This document shows, in pieces, positions 1-8,658 of a stretch of DNA of 26,139 nucleotides (position 1 is the first letter of the stretch; each line of letters starts with the position of its first letter). The translations under genes and the position numbers were made by a program. The DNA comes from an uncultured Collinsella sp. GTDB taxonomy: Bacteria; Actinomycetota; Coriobacteriia; Coriobacteriales; Coriobacteriaceae. The notes beneath the pieces were generated by a model that saw only the letters and a program-made list of their open reading frames with translations, was not told the DNA's origin and searched no databases. The DNA is taken from NCBI GenBank assembly GCA_900764415.1, contig CAAFOA010000057.1, forward strand, positions 1 through 26,139, written 5' to 3'.

Positions 1-17
1 ATGTGTATAAGAGACAG
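1..17. other. Tn5/Nextera mosaic-end adapter remnant (artefact)
   Basis: The first 17 bases, ATGTGTATAAGAGACAG, are the 3' part of the 19-base Tn5 mosaic end used in tagmentation libraries. This is untrimmed adapter, not genomic DNA. The biological sequence begins at about base 18, inside a coding region. Confidence 0.95.
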
Positions 18-1562
18 GCCAAAGCCCCAGTACACGCGCTTCTTGTACGGCGCGTCGTCAAAGTTGTACTCGCAGGCCTCGTCCCAAGTCTCCTCGGGCA
101 GGTCGGTCGCCGGCGTCAGGACGCCGCCGTTGGCCGCCGTCGCCGCAATGGAGCGGGCGTCCATCAGGGCCACGGCGCTCAGCTGGCCATTACCCGGCTT
201 GGAACCCTCGCGATTGGGGAAGTTGCGCGTAGTGTGGCGGATCGAAAGGCCGTTGTTGGCAGGCGTGTCGCCGGCGCCAAAGCACGGGCCGCAGAATGCC
301 GTGCGCACGATCGCGCCGGCCTCCATAAGGTCGTAGATATAGCCACGGCGCGTAAGCTCGAGCGCCACGGGCTGGCTCGTGGGATAGACCGACAGCGAGA
401 ACTCGCCGCAGCCGGTGTTGGCCCCCTTGAGCACGCGGGCAGCCTGGACCACGGAATCGTAGTTGCCGCCTGAGCAGCCGGCGATAACGCCCTGCTGCAC
501 GTGCAGTTTGCCGTCGACGATCTTGTCGAGCAGGCTAAAGTGTGTCTTGCCCTCGCCGATCTTGGCGGCCTCGAGCTCCACCTCGTGCAGGATGTCCTCG
601 AGGTTCTCGTTGAGCTCCTCGATCTCAAAGCCGTTGGAAGGATGGAACGGCAGCGCAATCATGGGCTTGATGCTCGACAGATCGACCTCGACGCAGCCGT
701 CGTAGTAGGCAACATCGGCGGGCTTGAGCTCGCGGTAGTCGTCGCCGCGACCGTGCATGGTCAAAAACGCGTGTGTGTCCTCGTCGGTGGCCCAGATGCT
801 CGACAGGCAGGTCGTCTCGGTGGTCATGACATCGACGCCATTGCGGTAGTCGGTCGTCATGCTCGCGATGCCGGGGCCCACAAACTCCATGACCTTGTTC
901 TTGACGTAGCCCTTGGCAAAGACCGCCTTGATGATGGCGAGCGCCACATCGTGCGGACCGACGCCGGGGCGCGGGGCGCCCGTGAGGTAGATGGCGACAA
1001 CGCCGGGATAGGCAACATCGTAGGTGTCACGCAGCAGCTGCTTTGCCAGCTCGCCGCCGCCCTCGCCCACAGCCATGGTGCCCAGGGCGCCGTAGCGGGT
1101 GTGCGAGTCGGAGCCCAAGATCATCTTGCCGCAACCGGCGAAGTTCTCACGCATAAAGGAGTGGATGACGGCGATGTGCGGCGGGACGAAAATGCCGCCG
1201 TACTTCTTGGCAGCCGAAAGACCAAAGACGTGGTCGTCCTCGTTGATGGTGCCGCCCACGGCGCACAGCGAGTTATGGCAGTTGGTGAGCACGTAGGGCA
1301 GCGGGAACTGCTCCATGCCCGAGGCGCGTGCCGTCTGGATGATGCCGACGAAGGTGATGTCGTGGCTCGCCATGGCATCGAAGCGAATCTTGAGCGCCTC
1401 GGGTTTGCCGGACGTATTGTGTGCCTGGAGGATCGAATACGCGATGGTGCCACGCTTGGCATCCTCGGGTGTCTGCGTAATACCGTGCTCGGCAGCCTCG
1501 GCCGCAGGCACAACCTCGCTGCCGCCGCGCAGGTAGATGCCATCCTCGTACAGCTTAACCAT
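18..1562 (-). CDS. aconitase-family hydratase, C-terminus missing
   Basis: This is an open reading frame of 515 codons without a stop, cut by the adapter at the contig end. It begins [18 protein letters not shown], and GGGAG lies six bases before the ATG. The family signatures are clear: a substrate-site motif [15 protein letters not shown], one cluster cysteine in AGCSGGNYD, and two more in [12 protein letters not shown]. These match the three cysteines that hold the [4Fe-4S] cluster in aconitases. Aconitase-superfamily enzymes dehydrate and rehydrate hydroxy acids such as citrate or isopropylmalate. The divergent sequence looks closer to the YbhJ-type 'hydratase' group than to AcnA/AcnB or LeuC, so the substrate is unknown. 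The swivel domain that normally follows is missing here because of the contig break. It stands alone on this strand, with no partner gene visible. Confidence 0.8.
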
Positions 1563-1577
1563 ACTGTCTCCCACTCT

Positions 1578-1594
1578 GCCCGAAAGGCTCGGGC
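1578..1594 (-). promoter_or_regulatory. leader hairpin before the hydratase gene
   Basis: The bases GCCCGA and TCGGGC form a perfect 6-bp stem with a 5-base loop. It lies just upstream of the ribosome binding site of the hydratase gene. Its role is unknown; it may only be leader structure. Confidence 0.3.
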
Positions 1595-1713
1595 GCATAG
1601 CATACATTCGTTCAATATCGTGCCATAGAACAGTTGCGAGTGGGTTACGAATCTGCACGTTCACTTTATCTCGGTAAAGCATGGGACGGGCCCGATGTGG
1701 GCAGGCAGATTTG

Positions 1714-1786
1714 GTGCAAGAGCGTCCCTTTCGACTAGTCATTTAAGAACGTCCCCAATGACTATTTAAGAACGTCCCCAACGACT
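1714..1786. repeat. tandem 23-bp repeat, two good copies and one diverged
   Basis: Two adjacent 23-base units at 1741-1763 and 1764-1786 differ at a single base; each begins ATTTAAGAACGTCCCCAA. A third, diverged unit at 1714-1736 keeps the GCGTCCC...GACT core and is separated from the others by four bases. Read on the minus strand the unit is AGTCRTTGGGGACGTTCTT followed by AAAT. The array sits in the gap between the hydratase gene and the end of hspR. I believe similar units are dispersed in Collinsella genomes, but I cannot check this here. Confidence 0.75.
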
Positions 1787-1863
1787 ACCGCATCCGGAGC
1801 AAGGCAACGCCGCAGGCAGAGGACGGACAGCGAGCGACGTCCAGAGCGAACAAGTTGGCATGA
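1787..1863. other. non-coding remnant of the hydratase-hspR gap
   Basis: I see no gene in this piece. It contains the 13-base word GCAACGCCGCAGG at 1804-1816, which recurs exactly at 7111-7123 in another intergenic region. It may therefore belong to a dispersed repeat family rather than be unique spacer. Confidence 0.4.
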
Positions 1864-1904
1864 AAAAGGCAAGGCATAGACCTTCTGGTCATGCCTCGCC
1901 TTTT
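1864..1904 (-). terminator. intrinsic terminator of the dnaK-grpE-dnaJ-hspR operon
   Basis: A long stem pairs AAAAGGCAAGGCATAGACC with GGTCATGCCTCGCCTTTT across a TTCT loop, with one mismatch and one bulged base. It is flanked by A/T runs on both sides, so it can work in either direction. On the minus strand it lies about 70 bases after the hspR stop and is followed by five Ts. Confidence 0.75.
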
Positions 1905-1946
1905 GAATGACAAATTGTCGCTCTGGGCGGCGCGCAGCATCGAGCC

Positions 1947-1974
1947 GTTACGCCGTTCGGCAGAACGGCGTAAC
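1947..1974 (-). other. perfect 12-bp hairpin abutting the hspR stop codon
   Basis: GTTACGCCGTTC and GAACGGCGTAAC are exact complements around a GGCA loop, and the stem ends at the base next to the hspR stop codon. No T-run follows on the minus strand, so it is unlikely to terminate by itself. It could stabilise the 3' end of the mRNA or act with the terminator downstream. Confidence 0.6.
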
Positions 1975-2391
1975 CTAGAGATCCCCGCCGGCGCCCAAAA
2001 GCTTGCGCATGACTTGCTCGGGGTTGACTGAGCCGTCGCGCGGGGCCAGGGCGGTGATCTTCTTTTGCATCTTGTACTCGTGCAGCTCGTCCTCGAGCTG
2101 GCGTACGCGGGCGCGGAGCTTCTCGTTCTCGCGCTCACGCTCCTCGGCGCGCTCCTTCATATCGAGGATGCGCACCACGCCGGCAAGGTTGATACCCTCG
2201 TCGGTCAACTGGTTGATGAGCTCCAGACGCTCGATATCGGCACGCGAATACAGGCGCGTGTTACCGCCCGAGCGCTGGGGATTCACCAGGCCCTTGGACT
2301 CGTAGACGCGCAGAGTCTGCGGGTGCATGCCGGTCAACTCGGCCGCCACGCTGATCATATACAGCGGTTTGTTCCTATTGTCCTCGGCCAT
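1975..2391 (-). CDS. hspR: HspR, MerR-family heat-shock repressor
   Basis: This 138-residue protein has an N-terminal MerR-type winged helix (about residues 10-80): YMISVAAELTGMHPQTLRVYE, followed by the wing SGGNTRLYSRADIERL. A charged coiled-coil segment rich in E and R follows at about residues 80-110. In actinobacteria HspR represses dnaK operons and uses DnaK as co-repressor, so free DnaK keeps the operon off until it is drawn away to misfolded proteins. As the last gene of the operon it would repress its own synthesis. The ATG is preceded by AAGGGG about nine bases upstream, and the dnaJ stop is 72 bases before it. Length and motifs are normal for the family. Confidence 0.9.
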   Translation of the reverse strand: MAEDNRNKPLYMISVAAELTGMHPQTLRVYESKGLVNPQRSGGNTRLYSRADIERLELINQLTDEGINLAGVVRILDMKERAEERERENEKLRARVRQLEDELHEYKMQKKITALAPRDGSVNPEQVMRKLLGAGGDL

Positions 2392-2463
2392 GCTACCTGA
2401 CCCCTTTCCGTCTCGCTATCGTCCATCATAAGCCCGCGGGCGCGGGCGTGCGCCACGACCGCC

Positions 2464-3429
2464 CTAGTATGTCGCCTTGTAACGGTTGACCTTCTCGCGA
2501 TAATCGCGCGTGTCGGCCTCGCGCAGCTTGGTCATGGCATCGCGCTCATCGTCGGACAGGTTCGAGGGAACCTGCACCTTGATCTCGACGAGCAGCGCAC
2601 CCGTGCGGCCGCGATGCTTAACGTCGGGCGCACCCATCTCCTTAAAGCGGAACTTCTTGCCCGTCTGGGTGCCAGCGGGCACCTTCAGACGAACCGTCGC
2701 GCCGCCGGGCGTGGGCACATCCACCGTACAGCCGAGCGCCGCCTCGTAGACCGAGATCGGCACCTCCATGGTCACATCGGCACCTTTACGCTTAAACAGC
2801 GGATGCTCCTCCACGTGCGTGGTCACGACCAGGTCGCCGCGCTCGCCTCCGGCAACGCCGTACTCGCCACGGCGCTTGTAACGCAATTTGCCGCCGTCGA
2901 CCGCACCCGCGGGCACCGAGACCGTGATGGTCTGCTGCTCGCCCGTCGAGGGAATGCGGTAGGTGACCTTGTGCGTCACGCCGCGGAACGCGTCCTCGGC
3001 CGTTACGTCGACAGTCAGCGACAGGTCGCCGCCCTTGCGCGCGCGGTTGCGGCCCGTGCCCGCACCGGCAGCGCCCGCAGCCCCGGCAAAGCCCGAGCCC
3101 CAATCGCTGCCCCAGGCGCCGTTGCCGCTAAAGATGCTGTCGAAGATATCGCCCCAGCCGCTCGCGCCGGCACCAGCGCCGTAGCCACCGCTATACGCGC
3201 CACCCGCACCCGGCATGCCGCCGAACATGAGCATCTGGTCGTACTCTTTGCGCTTCTTCTCGTCCGAAAGCGTCTCGTAGGCCTCGCTAATCTCCTTAAA
3301 CTTGGCCTCGTCGCCGCCGGCATCGGGGTGATATTTTTGCGCGAGCTTGCGAAACGCGCTCTTGATCTCTTTGTCGGAGGCGCTCTTGGATACGCCCAGG
3401 ATGTCATAGAAGGTTTTGCCTGCAGCCAT
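2464..3429 (-). CDS. dnaJ: DnaJ-type co-chaperone without zinc finger (CbpA-like)
   Basis: This 321-residue Hsp40 stimulates the DnaK ATPase and delivers substrates. The J domain fills residues 5-67 with HPD at 34-36. A Gly/Ala-rich linker covers about 69-127, followed by the C-terminal substrate-binding beta-domains from about 133 ([18 protein letters not shown]). The four CxxCxGxG zinc-binding repeats of class-A DnaJ are absent, which makes it class B, like CbpA. I chose the ATG of [11 protein letters not shown] because GGAGAGGAGCTACG precedes it. The frame is open 11 codons further upstream, but that start has no ribosome binding site. It lies after grpE, from which it is separated by a 108-bp gap holding a terminator-like hairpin, and before hspR. 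Confidence 0.9.
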   Translation of the reverse strand: MAAGKTFYDILGVSKSASDKEIKSAFRKLAQKYHPDAGGDEAKFKEISEAYETLSDEKKRKEYDQMLMFGGMPGAGGAYSGGYGAGAGASGWGDIFDSIFSGNGAWGSDWGSGFAGAAGAAGAGTGRNRARKGGDLSLTVDVTAEDAFRGVTHKVTYRIPSTGEQQTITVSVPAGAVDGGKLRYKRRGEYGVAGGERGDLVVTTHVEEHPLFKRKGADVTMEVPISVYEAALGCTVDVPTPGGATVRLKVPAGTQTGKKFRFKEMGAPDVKHRGRTGALLVEIKVQVPSNLSDDERDAMTKLREADTRDYREKVNRYKATY

Positions 3430-3451
3430 CGTAGCTCCTCTCCTGTTACGT

Positions 3452-3473
3452 CCGTCGTCCATGCAAACGACGG
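3452..3473 (-). promoter_or_regulatory. small inverted repeat in the dnaJ leader
   Basis: CCGTCGT and ACGACGG form an exact 7-bp dyad with an 8-base loop, about 20 bases before the dnaJ start. It could be a leader hairpin affecting dnaJ translation or the remains of an operator. There is no further evidence. Confidence 0.3.
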
Positions 3474-3502
3474 CTCATGCTTTCATATGGCACTAGGCCA
3501 GA

Positions 3503-3532
3503 AAGGGCCCCGGGTGTTGCCCCGGGGCCCTT
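3503..3532 (-). terminator. strong GC hairpin between grpE and dnaJ (possible attenuator)
   Basis: AAGGGCCCCGGG pairs perfectly with CCCGGGGCCCTT over a 6-base loop, 5 bases after the grpE stop codon. On the minus strand it is followed by only TTTCT, a weak U-tract. It therefore looks like a partial terminator that would lower dnaJ-hspR transcription relative to dnaK-grpE. Confidence 0.6.
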
Positions 3533-3537
3533 CTCAA

Positions 3538-4380
3538 TTACTCCTCGGTGCTCTCGGCCGTATCGGCCGCGGCATCCTCGGGCGCCGCTTCGGGCTCCGG
3601 TGCGGGGCGCTTCTCGCCACCGTAGGTCACCGTCACCATCGCGGAGCGCAGGATGCGATCCGCCATGCGGTAGCCCTTCTGGTACACGTCGTTGACGGTC
3701 TCGTCGTACTGCGATGCGTCCTCGACACGCCCCACGGCCTGGTGCTCGAGCGGATCGAACGCCTCGCCCTTGGGGTCGATGGGCTCAACGCCCTCGTGCG
3801 CAAACACATCGAGCAGCTTGGCATGCACCGCATCGACGCCATCGACGAACTGCTTAAAATCGTCGGAAAGCTCCTGGCTACGGGCATGGTCGATTGCACG
3901 CTCGATATCGTCAACCACCGGCAGCAGCGCAGTGACGAGCTTCTCGGTCGCGCGCTCGCGCTCGGCGATACGCTCGTTGGCGGTGCGGCGACGGAAGTTC
4001 TCCCAGTCGGCCTGTAGACGGGCGGTGCGCTCGGTGGCGTCCTTTGCCTTGTCCTCGGCGGCCTTCTGAGCCTCTGCCGCAGCATCGAGCTCATTGCGCA
4101 CGTCGGCAAGCTCCTTTTGGGCCTGCTCGAACTTGAGCTTAAAGTCGTTGTCGGCGGCTTCCTCACCGGCGCGGATAGCGGCTTCCACCATCTCGTCCTC
4201 GGTCATCGTCGCCTCCTTGTTGGAATCCTCTACCTGGTTCTCGGCAGCCTCGGCGGCCTCGGCCTCGTTGGCCTCGGTATCGTCGACGGCCTCTACGGGA
4301 ATCTTCACGTCCTTCTCCTCAGAGTCAACGGGGGCGGCGCCAGCGGCAGCCGCCTCCGTGCGAGCTTTACAGGCGGACAT
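3538..4380 (-). CDS. grpE: GrpE nucleotide exchange factor for DnaK
   Basis: This 280-residue form starts two bases after the dnaK stop codon. An acidic, Ala/Glu-rich N-terminal tail (1-60) is followed by a long coiled coil (about 75-125). The GrpE core follows, with LQADWENFRRRTANERIA, LLPVVDDIERAI and the C-terminal beta-domain signature GYRMADRILRSAMV. GrpE dimers release ADP from DnaK so that substrate is freed. A second in-frame ATG (MTEDEMVEAA) at 4206 is preceded by a perfect AAGGAGG with ideal spacing and would give a 222-residue protein. The outer start has only GAGG at ten bases, plus coupling to dnaK. Which start dominates is uncertain; the family core is the same for both. Confidence 0.92.
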   Translation of the reverse strand: MSACKARTEAAAAGAAPVDSEEKDVKIPVEAVDDTEANEAEAAEAAENQVEDSNKEATMTEDEMVEAAIRAGEEAADNDFKLKFEQAQKELADVRNELDAAAEAQKAAEDKAKDATERTARLQADWENFRRRTANERIAERERATEKLVTALLPVVDDIERAIDHARSQELSDDFKQFVDGVDAVHAKLLDVFAHEGVEPIDPKGEAFDPLEHQAVGRVEDASQYDETVNDVYQKGYRMADRILRSAMVTVTYGGEKRPAPEPEAAPEDAAADTAESTEE

Positions 4381-4382
4381 GA

Positions 4383-6275
<1,893 letters not shown>

Positions 6276-6376
6276 TAGAAATTCCCTCTCTCTTGTGCGT
6301 TCGCGCCGCCTCGACGGTCTGTCACGCGGCGCTTCGGCTTGTCTTTCAGGATGTAGTGTATCCCCTTATGGGCCGG

Positions 6377-6382
6377 AATATA
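6377..6382 (-). promoter_or_regulatory. candidate -10 element for dnaK
   Basis: On the minus strand TATATT lies in an AT-rich patch about 100 bases before the dnaK start. TTGACT is nearby but only nine bases away, too close to serve as its -35. Another possible pair, TTGAGA (6433-6438) and TAAGAA (6410-6415), has a 17-base spacer but a weak -10. I cannot decide between them. Confidence 0.25.
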
Positions 6383-6417
6383 CAAAATCTAAGTCAATTC
6401 ATATAAGATTTCTTATT

Positions 6418-6472
6418 GCCGAGAGTTTAGGTTCTCAAATGCGCAGGTAGATGCGCTGATTGAGTTCTCGGC
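6418..6472. promoter_or_regulatory. nested 55-bp dyad upstream of dnaK (operator candidate)
   Basis: Three nested pairs are centred at the same point: GCCGAGA/TCTCGGC outside, CTCAA/TTGAG in the middle and GCGCA/TGCGC inside. The TTGAG/CTCAA words are those of the HspR-associated inverted repeat CTTGAGT-N7-ACTCAAG, but here they are in the opposite order and farther apart. It lies about 140-200 bases upstream of dnaK. It may be a variant HspR operator or an unrelated structured element. Confidence 0.4.
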
Positions 6473-6549
6473 AAGTCTATCGAGATCTATGTAGAGATGG
6501 CTGAGGTTTGGGCCCGAGGCCGCATGGGGTGGCTTGAGGCGACCCCGGG

Positions 6550-6595
6550 GGAAAGCGCGACCCGTTTCACGGCTAAAGAACGGGATGCGCTTTCC
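6550..6595. repeat. inverted repeat, 17-bp arms with a 2-base internal mismatch
   Basis: GGAAAGCGC-GA-CCCGTT pairs with AACGGG-AT-GCGCTTTCC around a 12-base loop. Neither strand has a T-run directly after it, so it is not a canonical terminator. It sits in the dnaK-ferredoxin gap together with a T6 run at 6673-6678. Apart from the listed sites I see no gene in this 544-bp gap. Confidence 0.5.
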
Positions 6596-6730
6596 AAAAG
6601 CTCGCTCAATAGCTCAATATTTCAAGTCACCTTTAGCTAACATTTGCGCAGCTCAACGGCCCCACCTGCACGTTTTTTAGTAAACCTTGGCATACTCGGC
6701 GAACGGTATGAAGATGCCGGCCAGAGGGTA

Positions 6731-6758
6731 TTGCAAACGGTCGCTCCCGTGGTATGTT
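6731..6758 (+). promoter_or_regulatory. candidate ferredoxin promoter
   Basis: TTGCAA (6731-6736) and TATGTT (6753-6758) are 16 bases apart and match the sigma-70-type consensus at four of six positions each. They lie about 60 bases before the ferredoxin start. The match is modest. Confidence 0.4.
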
Positions 6759-6819
6759 TTTGCCCGAATCAAACCGGCGCGCATCGTCTGTAGCGTCGGT
6801 CAACAGAGAGGAAACTACC

Positions 6820-7005
6820 ATGGCTCATCCCGTAATTGATGCCGACGAGTGCATCGCTTGTGGCGTTTGCGTCGACACCTGCCCCGCTGGCGTTCTGGAG
6901 CTCCAGGACGTCGCCACCGTCGCTGACGAGGACTCCTGCGTCGCCTGTGGCGCTTGCCAGGACGCTTGCCCCGCTGGCGCGATCACCGAGATCGTCGAGG
7001 AGTAA
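6820..7005 (+). CDS. 2[4Fe-4S] ferredoxin
   Basis: This 61-residue protein is a bacterial-type (clostridial) ferredoxin, a low-potential electron carrier in the cytoplasm of anaerobes. Two cluster motifs are intact: CIACGVCVDTCPAG and CVACGACQDACPAG, each with three cysteines of one cluster and the fourth of the other, followed by proline. The start ATG (MAHPVIDADE) is preceded by GAGAGGAAAC at good spacing. The frame extends upstream, but that part has no family similarity and lies in the promoter region. It is a single-gene unit, divergent from dnaK and closed by a strong terminator. Likely partners are oxidoreductases or a hydrogenase, but none is adjacent. Confidence 0.95.
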   Translation: MAHPVIDADECIACGVCVDTCPAGVLELQDVATVADEDSCVACGACQDACPAGAITEIVEE

Positions 7006-7045
7006 CAACTCCCCCACCTGCACACTCAAAAGTACACCGTGCACA

Positions 7046-7083
7046 AAAAGGAGGCCTCCGCATCGCCGCGGAGGCCTCCTTTT
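7046..7083 (+). terminator. intrinsic terminator after the ferredoxin gene
   Basis: AAAAGGAGGCCTCCGC and GCGGAGGCCTCCTTTT form a perfect 16-bp stem with a 6-base loop, 40 bases after the ferredoxin stop codon. The A- and T-runs flank it symmetrically, so it can act on both strands. Confidence 0.9.
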
Positions 7084-7130
7084 GCTTACGTGGCGCGGGT
7101 AGCCACTATAGCAACGCCGCAGGTTGAGCA

Positions 7131-7253
7131 TACGCCAGCGAAAACACCCCATTTGAGGCAAGGTGGCCTGAAAGAGGAGGGAAGCGTACTTTGGTACGCG
7201 ACCGACGATTGAAGGCCAGATTGCCCAAATGGGGCGTTTGCAGCGTCGGCTAC
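7131..7253. repeat. long imperfect dyad, about 120 bp, possibly a dispersed element
   Basis: The centre is a perfect small hairpin, GCGTAC-TTTG-GTACGC (7184-7199). Outside it TGGCCT (7164-7169) pairs with AGGCCA (7213-7218), and CCCCATTTG (7147-7155) pairs with CAAATGGGG (7226-7234). Partial pairing continues outwards to about 7131 and 7253, which just enters the end of niaR. It lies between the ferredoxin terminator and the niaR stop codon. The flanking word GCAACGCCGCAGG at 7111-7123 also occurs at 1804-1816. Confidence 0.6.
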
Positions 7254-7795
7254 GATAGATCGTCCTCGTAGGGCATTAGGTCCGCCAAGTAACCTTTCTC
7301 CTTGAGCATGGCCTCGATCTCGTCGAGAGTTTGCTCGTCTTCTGCCGCAATGCGATGGAAGTGATAGCCGCTGGTTACCGTCAGCAGTGGAAAGCTCTTG
7401 CCGCTCTCGATATCGTGCAGGTAGCGCTCAACATCGCGACGATTGCGGATGTCCAGGTCGGCCGTGATCTTGCCGTACACGCGGTGATTGACGATCACGT
7501 TGAGCACGGCGCCGCCGGCGTCGACGATACTCGTGAGCTCATCGCCCGCCTGCTCCACGCCGTGGCGCACCTTGACCAGACGCGTGGGCACAGCCGGGCT
7601 GCTGGGGGCCTCCTGCAGCACGTAACCGCGATTGGTCGCCACGATATCGTGCCCATCGGCACGCAGCAGGGCGATGTCTTGCACCACGACCTGACGGCTC
7701 ACGCCCACCTCGCGGGCAAGCGCGCTGCCCGAAACGGGCTCCTTGGCTTCCTCGAGCACGCCCATGATGGCACGGCGACGCTCGCGGGCGTCCAT
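7250..7795 (-). CDS. niaR: NiaR-type transcriptional repressor (HTH + 3H domain)
   Basis: This 181-residue regulator has an N-terminal winged helix-turn-helix (about 5-60; SGSALAREVGVSRQVVVQDI). A C-terminal 3H domain (about 72-170) follows, with conserved histidines visible at 78 (VRHG), 104 (VNHRVYG) and 145/147 (GYHFH). In Firmicutes and Thermotogae this family (YrxA/NiaR) represses NAD synthesis and niacin uptake genes with nicotinic acid as co-repressor, and the 3H domain carries the metal and ligand site. The gene overlaps nadC by one base (TAATG), so it is translationally coupled and the last cistron of the nad operon. Context and domains agree. The ligand is inferred from the family. 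Confidence 0.9.
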   Translation of the reverse strand: MDARERRRAIMGVLEEAKEPVSGSALAREVGVSRQVVVQDIALLRADGHDIVATNRGYVLQEAPSSPAVPTRLVKVRHGVEQAGDELTSIVDAGGAVLNVIVNHRVYGKITADLDIRNRRDVERYLHDIESGKSFPLLTVTSGYHFHRIAAEDEQTLDEIEAMLKEKGYLADLMPYEDDLS

Positions 7796-8655
7796 TATTT
7801 ACCGTCCAGCAGACGCAGGTGCTTAAGCGAGAGGTCGAGAATCGGCGCAGAGTGCGTCAACGCGCCCGAGCTAATATAGTCAACGCCCAGGTCGGCGAGC
7901 GCGCGGATATTGTTGGCGTCCACGTTGCCCGAGCACTCGGTCTTGGCGCGACCGGCGATAAGCTCAATCGCGTCAGCCATGTCGTCGTGGGTCATGTTGT
8001 CGAACATGATGATATCGGCGCCGGCCTCCACGGCCTCGCGCACCATGTCCAGGTTCTCGCACTCAATCTCGACCGTCGTGGTAAACGACGCATGGGCGCG
8101 CGCCATCTCGATCGCACGCGTCACGCCGCCGGCGGCGTCGATGTGGTTGTCCTTGAGCATGACGGCCGTCGACAGGTTGTAACGGTGGTTGCTGCCGCCG
8201 CCGATCTCGACCGCGGCCTTCTCGAAGACGCGCATGCCCGGCGTGGTCTTGCGTGTGTCGACAAGCACGGTCTTGGTGCCCTCGAGCGCAGCCGCCATCC
8301 GATGCGTGTAAGTAGCGATGCCGCTCATGCGCTGCAGGTAGTTGAGCGCCACACGCTCGCCCGAAAGCAGCACGCGCGCGTCTCCGCGCACCTGGCCCAC
8401 GTGATCGCCAACGTGCACCTCGTCGCCGTCCGCGACATCAAACAACACGGAGCTCTGCGGATCCAGCAGCTCAAAGGTGCGGGCGAACACATCCAAGCCC
8501 GCGATGATGCCATCGGCCTTGGCGATAAGCTCCACCGTGGCGGGACGCGCCGTGGGACACACGCTCGCTGTGCTCACGTCCTCAAACGTGATGTCCTCGC
8601 GCAGAGCCTGCAGAATCAGATCATCGACGACGAGCTTCATGGTAATGGGATTCAT
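7795..8655 (-). CDS. nadC: quinolinate phosphoribosyltransferase (NadC)
   Basis: This 286-residue enzyme converts quinolinate and PRPP to nicotinate mononucleotide, CO2 and pyrophosphate, the third step of de novo NAD synthesis. Family motifs are present in order: LLSGERVALNYLQRMSGIAT, VDTRKTTPGMRVFEKAAV, GGGSNHRYNLSTAVMLKDNH and GNVDANNIRALADLGVDYIS. The last includes part of the phosphate-binding end of the barrel. The chosen ATG (MNPITMK) lies three bases after the nadB stop and is preceded by GGAGGAG inside the nadB end. An ATG five codons later is possible but less well placed. Length is typical. Confidence 0.96.
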   Translation of the reverse strand: MNPITMKLVVDDLILQALREDITFEDVSTASVCPTARPATVELIAKADGIIAGLDVFARTFELLDPQSSVLFDVADGDEVHVGDHVGQVRGDARVLLSGERVALNYLQRMSGIATYTHRMAAALEGTKTVLVDTRKTTPGMRVFEKAAVEIGGGSNHRYNLSTAVMLKDNHIDAAGGVTRAIEMARAHASFTTTVEIECENLDMVREAVEAGADIIMFDNMTHDDMADAIELIAGRAKTECSGNVDANNIRALADLGVDYISSGALTHSAPILDLSLKHLRLLDGK

Positions 8656-8658
8656 GGT

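Noticed and set aside
1714..1786. A small CRISPR array
   Set aside because: The units follow one another without spacers of constant length, and no cas gene is present in the window.
1785..2138. A 117-codon minus-strand frame overlapping the end of hspR
   Set aside because: It is out of frame with hspR and continues through the operon terminator and the repeat region. No ribosome binding site or domain was seen.
6276..6600. A canonical HspR operator (CTTGAGT-N7-ACTCAAG) or a CIRCE element upstream of dnaK
   Set aside because: Only degenerate words with wrong order or spacing were found, for example TTGAGAACCTAAACTC on the minus strand near 6426-6438. CIRCE is absent.
6633..6821. A 62-codon minus-strand frame before the ferredoxin gene
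   Set aside because: No ribosome binding site and no recognisable features; it overlaps the ferredoxin promoter.
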